Of a stretch of 64,000 nucleotides of DNA, positions 15,393-24,913 are shown piece by piece. A model generated the notes under the pieces. The model made no database searches and was not told the origin of the DNA. It saw only the letters and a program-made list of their open reading frames with translations. The DNA comes from Formosa undariae. Its GTDB lineage: Bacteria > Bacteroidota > Bacteroidia > Flavobacteriales > Flavobacteriaceae. The stretch spans positions 186,001 to 250,000 of the forward strand of contig NZ_JBHMEZ010000003.1 of assembly GCF_042427615.1 (NCBI RefSeq). Reading direction: 5' to 3'. The translations under genes and the position numbers were made by a program. The first letter of the stretch is position 1. Each line of letters begins with the position of its first letter.

Positions 15393-18300
15393 GAAAGTTG
15401 AAATTTCTGCGTTTAGAGCTTATGATAATGTTGAACATTCTACATTCGATTTTTCTATTGGAAAAGACACAGCTAATTTTATTTCTATATATGCACCGAA
15501 TGGATATGGAAAAACATCATTCTATGATGCTGTCGAATGGGGAGTAACTGGACAAATATCTAGATTCCAGAAGAATGCATCTGAAAATCAAAAGATTGGA
15601 AAAGAAAACAGAAAAATTAACAAAGACAATTATCTCTTACAGCATAAAGGTCAAGATAAATTAGGGTTTGTTGATGTTTTCACAAACGATACAAAGAAAA
15701 TATTTCCAAAAAGGAATATATCGAATTCCAAAGTCTATAATTTTAAAAAAGAACCAATAAATGGGTATTTCAGAGATGTTGTCTTATCCCAAGATTTAAT
15801 AGACTCTTTTATAAAAGAAGAAAAAGCTGATGATAGATATAAGAAATTTATATCTAATATTCCACATTTAAATGATTCTAATATTGGTCTTCAAAATTTA
15901 GACAAGTTAATCGAAATCACCGAAAAAGAGATATACAATTTAAATAAACAAAAATTAGATTTAGAAAATAAACAACTACAATTTGATTTTGAAGGAGATT
16001 CAAAAGTACTTGAAGAAATTAACAATTCCATTAGCTTCCTAATTAATAAAGAAGAAGAATTAAGCTTGATTAAGAAGAACTACTTTGAAAAAACAGAACA
16101 TACTGTTCTAACTCAAAAAATAGACTCCTCATTAACTGAACTTAAAATTGACATTGAACATTTAAAGTTAAGAAGCAAAAATATTCAACTTGCTTTTAAT
16201 GGTAGTAAGGATGATGAAAATAAATCTGGAGTTATTCAATATTACAATAATATCGAAAAGTCAAAAGTACTTAATCAAGAAATTAAAAGTCTAACTAAAA
16301 TACTCTCTGATTTAAAGGAAAAAGAAATCTTAGAAAAAACAAGTTTAGAATTAAATAAAGAACTAGACAAAAATATAAATACTCTTGATGAATCTTTAAA
16401 AATTAAAAAGCAATATCCAAGATACTTAACTATACTTGATAATATTAATCAATTAGAAAAGAAGAAAAAAGAAAGTATTAAACTAAATGAAGATCAAAAA
16501 ACAGTCTTGCAACAATTAAACTTAAGTTTAAGCAACTTAAAAATAGGTCTCTCTAATCATCAAGATAAAATAATTACTCTAAATAAAAAACTAGAAAAAG
16601 TAAACTTATTTGAAGCTACGCTTAAGAAAAAGAATGAAGAACAAGAAATTCTTTTAAAAAAAATGTCAACTCTTGAAGTTGATATTAAAAAAACTATAGA
16701 TTTAGTAAAAAACTCAACAAATAAAATTGAAGCTAATAAAGTCTATTTAATTAAATTAGATAATGATATTGAGTTGTTGTTGGATGATTCATTGTTTAAA
16801 GACTACGAAAATGAAATCCAACAAGTTATAGAATCAAGAATTGAAATTGCCAAACTAGGAAACGAACTTTCAATTTTAAACTTACAAATTGACAATCAGA
16901 AAAATTTGAATTCTGAATTAAAAGAATTCATATCTAAAGGTTTAAATTTAATTTCTGAAAAAGAAGAATCTTCTTGCCCTCTTTGTCAAACAAACTTTAA
17001 AACATTTTCAGAACTTTCTAATAAAATATCTAGCAACCCATTAATAGATGATTTATTAAAATTAAACTTAACAATAAAAGCTAATCTAGAAACAAAAAAA
17101 AGTAAACTACAAAAACAAAATTCTAATGTTTTAAATAAACTTAAAGAATATATAAAAACACTAGTATCAAAAGAAGAAATCAATAAAACCAAACATATCA
17201 ATGAACTAGAAAGACTAAACCTAATACTAAAAAAAAATAATGAATCATTAAGTTTATTAAAAGAAGAAATAACTATTGCGTTACAATTTTTTGAAGGACT
17301 TAAAATTAATGATTTTAAAGATAAAATCAGTACTGAATTTGAAAATCATAAAAACCAAATAAATGAACTTAATACTCAAATAAACGATACTAATTTATCA
17401 ATACAAAAATCAACAGAAATAATAAACAAATCTTTAAAAGAGTTAGAATTGTTTAAGAATAGTATTTTAAAAGAAGAGGAAAATGAAGTTTTTATATTAA
17501 TTGTTAATTATTTTAGAGAAACTTTAAAAACAAATTCTATTGATAGTATTGTATTAAACACTTTTATCTCTCAATTAGAAACAACTATTACTTCTATCAA
17601 AGAAAACATTAAAAATGAAAATTTAAAATTGAAGAAACTTAAAGAGATATTGGTTAATAATGACTTATCAAAAAAAGAGATCAATAAAAAAATAGATCAA
17701 TCATCAATACTTGAGTCATCAAATAACAAAACAATTAAGAACTTTGAGAATTTTATCTTCAGTGAATATAAAATAAACTTATCTAACCTATTATTAAAAG
17801 ATACTACAGACCAATTTGACTCTTTAAAAAATAAAATATCAAAGCAAATTGAAGTAAAACAAGAAATTCAAAAACATTATGAAATTGTTCAAAATCTAAA
17901 AGATAATGTTCTTAATTTTTTAGAAACAGAAAAAATAAAAGAAAACATTAATTCTTTAAGAAAAGAAATTGGAACATTAGAGAAAGTTAAAACGGCTTTA
18001 GAAAATGAAAAAAAGAATCTCGAAGTATACCTAAAAGAAACAATTGATAACTTTTTTTACACTGAATTAATAAACAAAATCTATTCAAAAATAGATCCTC
18101 ATCCTGATAATTACAAAATAGAGTTTGATTGTGATTTTAGTGAATCAAAACCAAGACTTCAAATTTATACGGTTGATCCTGATGGAAAAAAATCTATTCC
18201 TGCTCTTTATTTTAGTTCTGCTCAAATTAACATTTTGAGTTTAAGTATATTTCTTGCCAGAGCATTGAAAGCAACAAATCCTGAAACAAAAGAACCAATA

Positions 18301-18528
18301 AAATGTATCTTTATTGATGATCCAATTCAATCAATGGATAGTATTAACATTTTATCTTTTATTGATTTATTTAGGAGTCTAACTATTAATCTAGATAGTC
18401 AATTAATTGTATCTACACATGAAGAAAATTTTCATTTATTGTTACAAAAAAAGATACCAGAAAAATTACTTAAATCTAAATTCATACAATTTGAAACTTT
18501 TGGAAAATTAGAAACAATAAGACACTAG
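15382..18528 (+). CDS. lmuB: SMC/Rad50-like ABC ATPase with zinc hook, LmuB-like
   Basis: 1048 residues. Walker A APNGYGKTS (Lys44, Thr45) near the N-terminus; two long Lys/Glu/Leu-rich coiled-coil arms of about 330 and 400 residues; between them SCPLCQ (Cys532, Cys535), a Rad50-type zinc hook. At the C-terminus come the signature region SSAQINILSLS (945-955, a degenerate form of the usual LSGGQ), Walker B CIFIDDPIQSMD (Asp979/Asp980) and the switch His1013 in VSTHEE. This is the architecture of Rad50/SMC-related DNA-end sensors. In Lamassu systems the ATPase recognises foreign DNA and releases the effector. Lowest GC of any gene in the window and rich in AAA/AAT codons, consistent with horizontal acquisition. 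Confidence 0.9.
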   Translation: MKIKKVEISAFRAYDNVEHSTFDFSIGKDTANFISIYAPNGYGKTSFYDAVEWGVTGQISRFQKNASENQKIGKENRKINKDNYLLQHKGQDKLGFVDVFTNDTKKIFPKRNISNSKVYNFKKEPINGYFRDVVLSQDLIDSFIKEEKADDRYKKFISNIPHLNDSNIGLQNLDKLIEITEKEIYNLNKQKLDLENKQLQFDFEGDSKVLEEINNSISFLINKEEELSLIKKNYFEKTEHTVLTQKIDSSLTELKIDIEHLKLRSKNIQLAFNGSKDDENKSGVIQYYNNIEKSKVLNQEIKSLTKILSDLKEKEILEKTSLELNKELDKNINTLDESLKIKKQYPRYLTILDNINQLEKKKKESIKLNEDQKTVLQQLNLSLSNLKIGLSNHQDKIITLNKKLEKVNLFEATLKKKNEEQEILLKKMSTLEVDIKKTIDLVKNSTNKIEANKVYLIKLDNDIELLLDDSLFKDYENEIQQVIESRIEIAKLGNELSILNLQIDNQKNLNSELKEFISKGLNLISEKEESSCPLCQTNFKTFSELSNKISSNPLIDDLLKLNLTIKANLETKKSKLQKQNSNVLNKLKEYIKTLVSKEEINKTKHINELERLNLILKKNNESLSLLKEEITIALQFFEGLKINDFKDKISTEFENHKNQINELNTQINDTNLSIQKSTEIINKSLKELELFKNSILKEEENEVFILIVNYFRETLKTNSIDSIVLNTFISQLETTITSIKENIKNENLKLKKLKEILVNNDLSKKEINKKIDQSSILESSNNKTIKNFENFIFSEYKINLSNLLLKDTTDQFDSLKNKISKQIEVKQEIQKHYEIVQNLKDNVLNFLETEKIKENINSLRKEIGTLEKVKTALENEKKNLEVYLKETIDNFFYTELINKIYSKIDPHPDNYKIEFDCDFSESKPRLQIYTVDPDGKKSIPALYFSSAQINILSLSIFLARALKATNPETKEPIKCIFIDDPIQSMDSINILSFIDLFRSLTINLDSQLIVSTHEENFHLLLQKKIPEKLLKSKFIQFETFGKLETIRH

Positions 18529-19056
18529 AATTCAACACCATCAACATGAAAACCAACCTACTCTTTACAATACTCAAAGTTACATTTTTAAATTTTTTAG
18601 AAAGTAAGGCCGTGTACCTGAACAAATAAAATTGTTCAACCACTCATATATTAGCATGCATCTGGAGTTTTGGTAACCTTTAAAGAAAATAAAAGCTAAG
18701 ACAAGGAATAATACTAGTCATTTCGGTAAACTCTATATTAGGTTTTTAAATGAAGCTTCAAATTATATAGATAATTCTGTAGTAATAGACATTATGAAAA
18801 AGAAACAACCATTAAAATTCTATCTTCCAAAATCTTTAGTAAAAGATAATAGAAACTTAAAATTCAACACCTAAAAACAATCTTAAATTCATGAACATCG
18901 CCATCAAAATACACTATGTTTAATGTCATTATTATTCAGAATTTCGTTAAATTTATAGTTCATTTAAGAACGTAAATAAGAGTAATATCATCAATTGAAT
19001 TTTATTCTAATTTTGTTTATATAACACTAACGTGTTAGTATTTTAAATACTTTTTT
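18529..19056. other. Gene-free right flank of the defence operon
   Basis: 528 bases with no convincing gene. A near-direct repeat of about 20 bases (17 matches, ending in the identical AATTCAACACC) occurs at 18520-18539 and 18852-18871. Frames of 27 codons (starting 18546) and about 60 codons (18680-18873, ending just after the repeat) are open but unrecognised and may be decayed coding remnants. The last 60 bases hold a -7 box and palindrome for the next gene. Confidence 0.5.
19008..19039 (+). promoter_or_regulatory. -7 box plus palindrome upstream of the DUF6051 gene
   Basis: TAATTTTG at 19008-19015 fits the -7 consensus. It is followed by ACTAAC-GT-GTTAGT (19026-19039), a perfect 6-base-arm palindrome that would lie around or just after the transcription start, a common place for a repressor site. 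Regulator unknown. Confidence 0.4.
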
Positions 19057-20217
19057 ATGAATACCAAAACAGAAATTTTAGAGTACGATTTTGAATCTTT
19101 ATCACATAAAATACTACCTGGAAATTCCGATTATGAATGTCTAAAACATCATATAAATCTAAAAAGCACTACGGCGTTTCATACTGAAGTTGGTACCATA
19201 AACGACAATGTCCATATTAAGGATATTTATGTAGACGAAAATCGGTTTTTTAAATACCAGATTATAAAACCCAAAGACACCACCGTTGCTAAAAAAGTGA
19301 TCTTTCTATTACATGGTTTTAATGAGAAGGATTGGACAAAATATTTGCCATGGGCACAAGCAATTTGCGAAGGTACCGGAAGTCACGTTGTTTTATTTCC
19401 GTTAGCGTTTCATATGCAACGCGCACCAAAATATTGGAGTAGTAAACGGGATATGTATAAGTTGAGCGAAAACAGAAAAAGCCGCTATCCTAATGTTGTA
19501 AATTCCACGTTGTCTAATGTCGCGATAAGCATGAGGTTGCATGCTATGCCTCAGCGTTTTATTTATTCAGGATTACAAACGTATTACGATTTTATTCAAC
19601 TTATTGAAAATTTTAGAGCTGGCATGAATCCAGAAGTTAGTAAAGATTTTAAATTCGATATTTTTGCCTATTCCATTGGTGGTTTTCTTGCTCAAATTTT
19701 GAAATTAACGAATTATAAGAATTATTTTTCAGACACAAAAATGTGCTTATTCTGTAGCGGAACCACATTTAATCGTCTCTCTTCTGTATCCAAATTTATT
19801 TTAGACAGTGAAGCCAATGTCGCTCTATATTCATTTTTAATTGAACATTTTGACAAATTCTTAAAGAAAGATGAAATACTAAATCATTATATTTTAAATG
19901 ATCATATGGAAGGTGAAGTGTTTAATTGTATGCTTGACTATCAGAAAAAGAGAGAATTTAGAGAAGGATTATTGAAGACATATGAAGATCAAATTTATGC
20001 AATCACGCTTAAGAAAGATAAAGTTATCCCTTCCTTTGAAGTCATTAATACTTTAAAAGGTGCCTACAGAGATATAAATATTAAAGTTGATGAAATAGAT
20101 TTTGATCGCGACTATACTCACGAAAACCCATTCCCGACCAACACAGACTGCGAGGCTCAAATTTCGGAAGATTTCAATATGGTTTTCGATAAAGTTTGTA
20201 ATTTTTACAATACCTAA
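19057..20217 (+). CDS. DUF6051 family alpha/beta-hydrolase-like protein
   Basis: 386 residues. KVIFLLHGFNEKDW near residue 80 is the oxyanion-side HG motif of alpha/beta hydrolases, and IFAYSIGGFLAQ provides a nucleophile elbow of the G-x-S-x-G type with the first Gly replaced by Ala. DRDYTHENPF near the C-terminus could supply the catalytic His. The overall sequence matches my memory of the Bacteroidota family DUF6051. No signal peptide. Monocistronic. Substrate unknown; serine hydrolase/esterase activity is plausible. Confidence 0.7.
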   Translation: MNTKTEILEYDFESLSHKILPGNSDYECLKHHINLKSTTAFHTEVGTINDNVHIKDIYVDENRFFKYQIIKPKDTTVAKKVIFLLHGFNEKDWTKYLPWAQAICEGTGSHVVLFPLAFHMQRAPKYWSSKRDMYKLSENRKSRYPNVVNSTLSNVAISMRLHAMPQRFIYSGLQTYYDFIQLIENFRAGMNPEVSKDFKFDIFAYSIGGFLAQILKLTNYKNYFSDTKMCLFCSGTTFNRLSSVSKFILDSEANVALYSFLIEHFDKFLKKDEILNHYILNDHMEGEVFNCMLDYQKKREFREGLLKTYEDQIYAITLKKDKVIPSFEVINTLKGAYRDINIKVDEIDFDRDYTHENPFPTNTDCEAQISEDFNMVFDKVCNFYNT

Positions 20218-20569
20218 AACAGGCATTAGGAATTGACAACCTATTAACCTTTAAGTTGATGCTTTAATAGATCCTTATTTTAATTCCATTCGATTTCTCA
20301 TTTTCACCTTGAGACAGATCTATAAAATTCAAGGGGAAACTATTTATATGTATGCACAACAGAAGTAATATTTGAAACATTAGCGGATACCTTTAAAACA
20401 CGAAGTTCTGTATAATGTATTTATGACTATATGTTATAAAACACCTTCTTTCATATAAGCAATGCAGTGTCTCCTTTTCAATTCTTATAAATGTTAAAAT
20501 TATTTTAAAAAATCGATTGAGTTAAAAATGCCCTACAGAAACCATTAATTTCATAAAAAAGCTATAATT
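20218..20569. other. Intergenic region before the PQQ-type dehydrogenase
   Basis: 352 bases, no ORF. A weak hairpin lies at 20303-20338 (arms TTCACCTTGA / TCAAGGGGAA, 8 of 10 paired), perhaps ending the DUF6051 transcript. No clear promoter motif. Confidence 0.45.
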
Positions 20570-21865
20570 ATGAGAAAAAACAGACCCTTATTATTCCTAC
20601 TGATTTTAATTTCTTTCGCTGCTTGTAAAACGAAAGAGGAAAAAGAGATGAAGGTTTCCGACGAAAAGAAAGAGATAATTTCCCAAAAACCAGCAGACAC
20701 CGTACAAACTGCAATTGGAGAGTTAATTCTACCCAAACCTTATGCTACAGAATCCGTTAGAAAACAAAATAACCTTGTAGATTGGCCTGAAGGAAAAATG
20801 CCTATAGCTCCTGCAGGATTTACAGTAACAAAATTGGCCGACGGATTCAAAAATCCGAGATGGACGTATATTGGTCCAAATGGCGACATGTTTGTATGTG
20901 AGGCCAATACTAAAAAAAGTGCTGGGCTTATCACGGTTTTAAGAGACCAAGATAACGATGGTACTATAGAATTACGTGAAACCTTTCTTGAAGAATTAAA
21001 ACAGCCTCTAGGCATGTTAATTATAGGTGAATATTTTTATGTAGCAAATACCGATGGCTTATATAAATATCCTTACAAAGCTGGGCAAACTAAACTAGAT
21101 CCTTCTAAAAGTGAAAAAATAGTAGACCTTCCTGCCGGTGGTTATAACAACCATTGGACACGTAATATTATTACAAACACTGCTCAAGACAAAATTTATA
21201 TTTCTGTCGGTTCTGCAAGTAATGTGGGAGAATACGGTATGGAAGAAGAAATTAGACGTGCCAACATTTTAGAAGTAGATTTAAATGGAGAGAATGAAAA
21301 AATCTATGCTAGCGGACTTAGAAATCCAGTAGGAATGGATTGGAATCCGGTAAATGGTGAACTTTGGACCGCTGTTAACGAGCGTGACGAAATTGGAGAT
21401 AATCTTGTTCCAGATTATGTAACAAGTGTTAAAGAAGATGGTTTTTACGGATGGCCATATGCCTATTTTGGATCTATTGAAGATCCTAGACTTGCAGGAA
21501 AAGCTCCCGAATTAGTAGAAAAAACGATAGTGCCCGATGTATCGGTAGGACCGCATACGGCTTCGTTAGGATTAACATTTTACGACCAAAACAGTTTCCC
21601 CGAAAAATATAAAAACGGAATATTTGTTGGTCAGCATGGGTCTTGGAACCGTTCAGTGCTTTCTGGTTATCGTGTCGTTTTTATTCCTTTTAAAGATGGT
21701 AAACCAACTTCGGAACCTCAAGATTTTCTTACTGGCTTTATTGCCGAAAATAGTGAAACAGATGTATACGGACGACCAGTTTGCGTTACTGTAACTCCTA
21801 CAGGCGACTTATTAGTAAACGACGATTCTGGAAATACCATTTGGAAAGTAAGTTACACCAATTAA
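20570..21865 (+). CDS. PQQ-dependent sugar dehydrogenase-type lipoprotein
   Basis: 431 residues. Lipobox FAACK gives lipid attachment at about Cys16. The body is a six-bladed beta-propeller of the soluble glucose/L-sorbosone dehydrogenase family: PAGFTVTKLADGFKNPR, GGYNNHWTRNI, SGLRNPVGMDWNP and GFYGWPYAYFG are recognisable blade motifs. Such enzymes oxidise sugars or aldoses in the periplasm or at the cell surface using PQQ. Only 35 bases separate its stop from the start of a TonB-dependent receptor, indicating one operon. Confidence 0.85.
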   Translation: MRKNRPLLFLLILISFAACKTKEEKEMKVSDEKKEIISQKPADTVQTAIGELILPKPYATESVRKQNNLVDWPEGKMPIAPAGFTVTKLADGFKNPRWTYIGPNGDMFVCEANTKKSAGLITVLRDQDNDGTIELRETFLEELKQPLGMLIIGEYFYVANTDGLYKYPYKAGQTKLDPSKSEKIVDLPAGGYNNHWTRNIITNTAQDKIYISVGSASNVGEYGMEEEIRRANILEVDLNGENEKIYASGLRNPVGMDWNPVNGELWTAVNERDEIGDNLVPDYVTSVKEDGFYGWPYAYFGSIEDPRLAGKAPELVEKTIVPDVSVGPHTASLGLTFYDQNSFPEKYKNGIFVGQHGSWNRSVLSGYRVVFIPFKDGKPTSEPQDFLTGFIAENSETDVYGRPVCVTVTPTGDLLVNDDSGNTIWKVSYTN

Positions 21866-21900
21866 TACATTTAGAATCTAAAGTTAATACCTACAACTTA

Positions 21901-24192
21901 ATGAACTTTATACCTTATAAAATAATGGCGGTTATCTTTTTAATCGCCATTATTAATCCCTTATATGCTCAAGAAATTAGCGGTCGCATCTTTAATTTTG
22001 AAGACTCCCCTATTTCTAATGTCTCTATTATATTGAATTATGAAGAGATTGCTAAAACAAATTCCGAAGGTCTTTTTACTTTAACTGGCAGCTATAAACT
22101 TCCTTTAAAACTTAAATTAGAGCACCCCGATTATTATATAAAATCTGTAACATTATCGCAATACAAAACGGTTTTAAAATTAACGGCTTTAGATACCACT
22201 GAAGACCTTGAAAAAGTGATTATCTCTTCAGCTTATCAAAAAGAAAGTAAAGTTATTATTCCTACATCCAAAATATCGTCACAAAAATTTGACGAATATA
22301 GCCCGACAGATTTAGTATCTGCCATAAATGAAACTCCAGGTGTGTATATCCAAAGTGGAGCATTAAATACCAATAGAATTGTTATTCGTGGTGTGGGTTC
22401 AAGAACCTTGTATGGAACGAATAAAATACGTGCTTATTTTAACGGAATTCCCATTACCAATGGAACCGGAGACACCTCTATAGATGCTTTTGATCCTGAA
22501 GATATAGAAAACTTAGAAATTGTAAAAGGTCCGAAAGCAACTCAATATGGTACGAACTTGGGAGGAACGTTATTACTAAATTCAAAAACCGCTTTAGAAG
22601 GTGAAACTTATTTTAGAAATAATTTTACTGTCGGGAGCTTCGGGTTGATTAAAAACAATGTATCGGTTGCCACTGCGAACCAAAAACTAGCATTAAATAT
22701 AAATTACGATCATTTAGAAACCGATGGCTTTCGCGACAATAGTAATTACAATAGAAATGCGCTTTTATTAACTTCTAATTATAAATTCAACGATAAAAAT
22801 GAAATTGGAGTCTTAGTAAACTACACCGATTATTATGCACAAATACCAAGTTCCATAAGCAAATCTAAATTCGAAGAAGATCCTTCTCAGGCTGCGTTTA
22901 CTTGGGGATCTTCAAAAGGTTATGAAGACAATAAACAGATCTTAACAGGTATTAGTTATACGCATCGTTTTTCGAAAAACTTTAGTAACACAACCTCAAT
23001 ATTCTACAGTTACCTTGATCACTACGAACCAAGACCCTTTAATATATTAGATGAATTCACTACTGGTTATGGAGCTAGAACGTTATTCGCTAAGGATTTC
23101 AAATTTCTAGAAACCAAAGCAAATCTAAGTTTTGGTGGAGAACTATACAAAGATGAATACCATTGGAAAACTATAGAAAATCGTTACGAAGACAATAATG
23201 GAAACGGTAGTTTAGAAGGAGAACTTTTGAGCGACAACATTGAAAAGCGAAATAATCTGAATGTTTTTGCCACGGTAACATTACCCTTGACTGAAAAATT
23301 AAAAGCGCAATTGGGAATAAACATGAATACAACCAATTACAATTTTAAAGATGAATTTAATTTGGATGAAAACAACAAGGATGCGGATCGAAATTTCGAT
23401 CCTATTTTTGCCCCGAATTTAAATGTTTTATATCAATTTACTTCTAATGTAAGTGCTTATGCCAATATAAGTCGCGGATTTAACTATCCATCTATTGAAG
23501 AAACGCTAACTCCGGAAGGTGTAGTAAATCCAGATTTAGGTCCCGAAACGGGCTTTAATTATGAAATTGGTAGTGAAGTTTACTTATTTAATAGTGCTTT
23601 ACATATGCAGCTTTCTGCTTACTTACTGGACATCGATAATTTATTAGTTGCAGACCGTGTTGGAGACGATCAATATATAGGTCGTAATGCAGGTAAAACG
23701 GAACATAAAGGGATTGAATTATCCCTTTTATATACCCACATGTTTGCAAATGGATTTTATATATCCCCTTATGTAAACGCAGAATTTTCCAATAACAGAT
23801 TTATAGATTTTGTGGATGATACCAATAATTACTCCGGAAATGAGCTTACCGGCGTGCCTAATAAAAAAGTTAATGGCGGCATACACATTGGATTTAAAAA
23901 CCTTGTCTTAAACACAAATTTTCTTCATATTGGAGATATGCCTCTAGATGATGCCAACACCCTTAATTCCGATCCGTACACCGTGCTTAACGCAAAATTA
24001 TCTTATAGTAAAGATATTACAGAGCACTTATTTGTAGGACTTAACGTAGGCTTAAACAATTTTACCAACGAAACCTACGCATCTTCTATACTTATAAATG
24101 CTGTAGGCTTCGGAAATTCGGAACCGCGCTATTATTATCCAGGCATGCCAAGAAATTGGTTCGGAGGTATTAAAATTGGATATACAATTTAA
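21901..24192 (+). CDS. TonB-dependent outer-membrane receptor
   Basis: 763 residues from ATG 21901. The frame stays open upstream to a TTG at 21781, but that would overlap the dehydrogenase by 85 bases and would hide the signal peptide, whereas from 21901 the protein starts with a clean signal (MNFIPYKIMAVIFLIA ... LYAQE). It has an N-terminal carboxypeptidase-like domain (ISGRIFNFEDSPISNV), a plug domain (DLVSAINETPGVYIQSG, VIRGVGSRT, IENLEIVKGPKATQYG) and a beta-barrel ending in an aromatic-rich strand (WFGGIKIGYTI). It imports a TonB-dependent ligand across the outer membrane. The dehydrogenase partner suggests a sugar product or the PQQ cofactor as ligand; this is inferred. Confidence 0.9.
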   Translation: MNFIPYKIMAVIFLIAIINPLYAQEISGRIFNFEDSPISNVSIILNYEEIAKTNSEGLFTLTGSYKLPLKLKLEHPDYYIKSVTLSQYKTVLKLTALDTTEDLEKVIISSAYQKESKVIIPTSKISSQKFDEYSPTDLVSAINETPGVYIQSGALNTNRIVIRGVGSRTLYGTNKIRAYFNGIPITNGTGDTSIDAFDPEDIENLEIVKGPKATQYGTNLGGTLLLNSKTALEGETYFRNNFTVGSFGLIKNNVSVATANQKLALNINYDHLETDGFRDNSNYNRNALLLTSNYKFNDKNEIGVLVNYTDYYAQIPSSISKSKFEEDPSQAAFTWGSSKGYEDNKQILTGISYTHRFSKNFSNTTSIFYSYLDHYEPRPFNILDEFTTGYGARTLFAKDFKFLETKANLSFGGELYKDEYHWKTIENRYEDNNGNGSLEGELLSDNIEKRNNLNVFATVTLPLTEKLKAQLGINMNTTNYNFKDEFNLDENNKDADRNFDPIFAPNLNVLYQFTSNVSAYANISRGFNYPSIEETLTPEGVVNPDLGPETGFNYEIGSEVYLFNSALHMQLSAYLLDIDNLLVADRVGDDQYIGRNAGKTEHKGIELSLLYTHMFANGFYISPYVNAEFSNNRFIDFVDDTNNYSGNELTGVPNKKVNGGIHIGFKNLVLNTNFLHIGDMPLDDANTLNSDPYTVLNAKLSYSKDITEHLFVGLNVGLNNFTNETYASSILINAVGFGNSEPRYYYPGMPRNWFGGIKIGYTI

Positions 24193-24228
24193 AAACTCTC
24201 GATTAAAAGAACCAAACAAAACTTATAT

Positions 24229-24732
24229 TTATTCCTTTAATAAAACACCATCAGCTTCAAAACGATACTCAAATTTTGGAGCTGTAATGGCTGCAATTTG
24301 ATCTTCAGATTCACCAGCATCTTCTGCATAGTGTCTTAACTCTTCTACAGATGTTTCTGTAACAAATGCCTTACCATTTATTACAACATCTCCTACTGCA
24401 TTTAATGGCATAAAAAATCCGTAGTCCTTAAACTTTACCATGACTTCATTTTCTCCATCCACATCTAAAGTCATCCAACATCCTTTTTTAGGACACACTT
24501 TAATAATTTTACCTTTCATTTTAGAATCAACAGTATCACCTACTTTTAAATTCTGATACAGTGTCATTATGCGTTCTGAATCTAAAACATCATCAACTGT
24601 TATATCATCCCCAAATGAGGCATAAATCATCTCTGGGCTATCAGCTTCAAGAGTTGTTTTACCAGGTTTTGATTCATTTTTACAAGAAAATATCGTTAAG
24701 CTAATTACTAAAAGAAAAATAATTTGTTTCAT
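24229..24732 (-). CDS. DUF4920 lipoprotein
   Basis: 167 residues from the ATG at 24732, which gives a good lipoprotein signal (MKQIIFLLVISLTIFSCKN, Cys17). The longer frame starting at 24765 adds 11 residues that spoil the signal and was not chosen. The core KVGDTVDSKMKGKIIKVCPK, KGCWMTL and FMPLNAVGDVVINGKAF is the DUF4920 family, small OB-like periplasmic domains of unknown function, with a conserved Cys pair and Trp. Convergent with the TonB receptor (36-base gap). Confidence 0.85.
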   Translation of the reverse strand: MKQIIFLLVISLTIFSCKNESKPGKTTLEADSPEMIYASFGDDITVDDVLDSERIMTLYQNLKVGDTVDSKMKGKIIKVCPKKGCWMTLDVDGENEVMVKFKDYGFFMPLNAVGDVVINGKAFVTETSVEELRHYAEDAGESEDQIAAITAPKFEYRFEADGVLLKE

Positions 24733-24810
24733 AGGGAGTAGAATGGGTTTATTAATTGATTGCAAATTTAAATAAATTAAAATAATATAAGCATTTTAAA
24801 TCATCACACA

Positions 24811-24843
24811 AAAAAGCCATAGTAAAAAAACTATGGCTTTTTT
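24811..24843. terminator. Bidirectional terminator between amide hydrolase and DUF4920 gene
   Basis: AAAAAGCCATAG - TAAAAAAA - CTATGGCTTTTT, perfect 12-base arms with A/T tails on both sides. Its functional direction is the minus strand, ending the amide-hydrolase transcript. Confidence 0.8.
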
Positions 24844-24913
24844 CTATGCATTAACGTATAACTACATATAAATCAATTTTTTAAAAATTATAAAATCAAA
24901 TGTTATTTATATA

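Noticed and set aside
15382..18528. Chromosomal Rad50 or SMC housekeeping gene
   Set aside because: No SbcD/Mre11 nuclease partner; instead overlaps a middle component and protease gene, and codon use is atypical.
21781..21900. Upstream extension of the TonB receptor frame
   Set aside because: Would start at TTG inside the dehydrogenase gene and bury the signal peptide that begins at ATG 21901.
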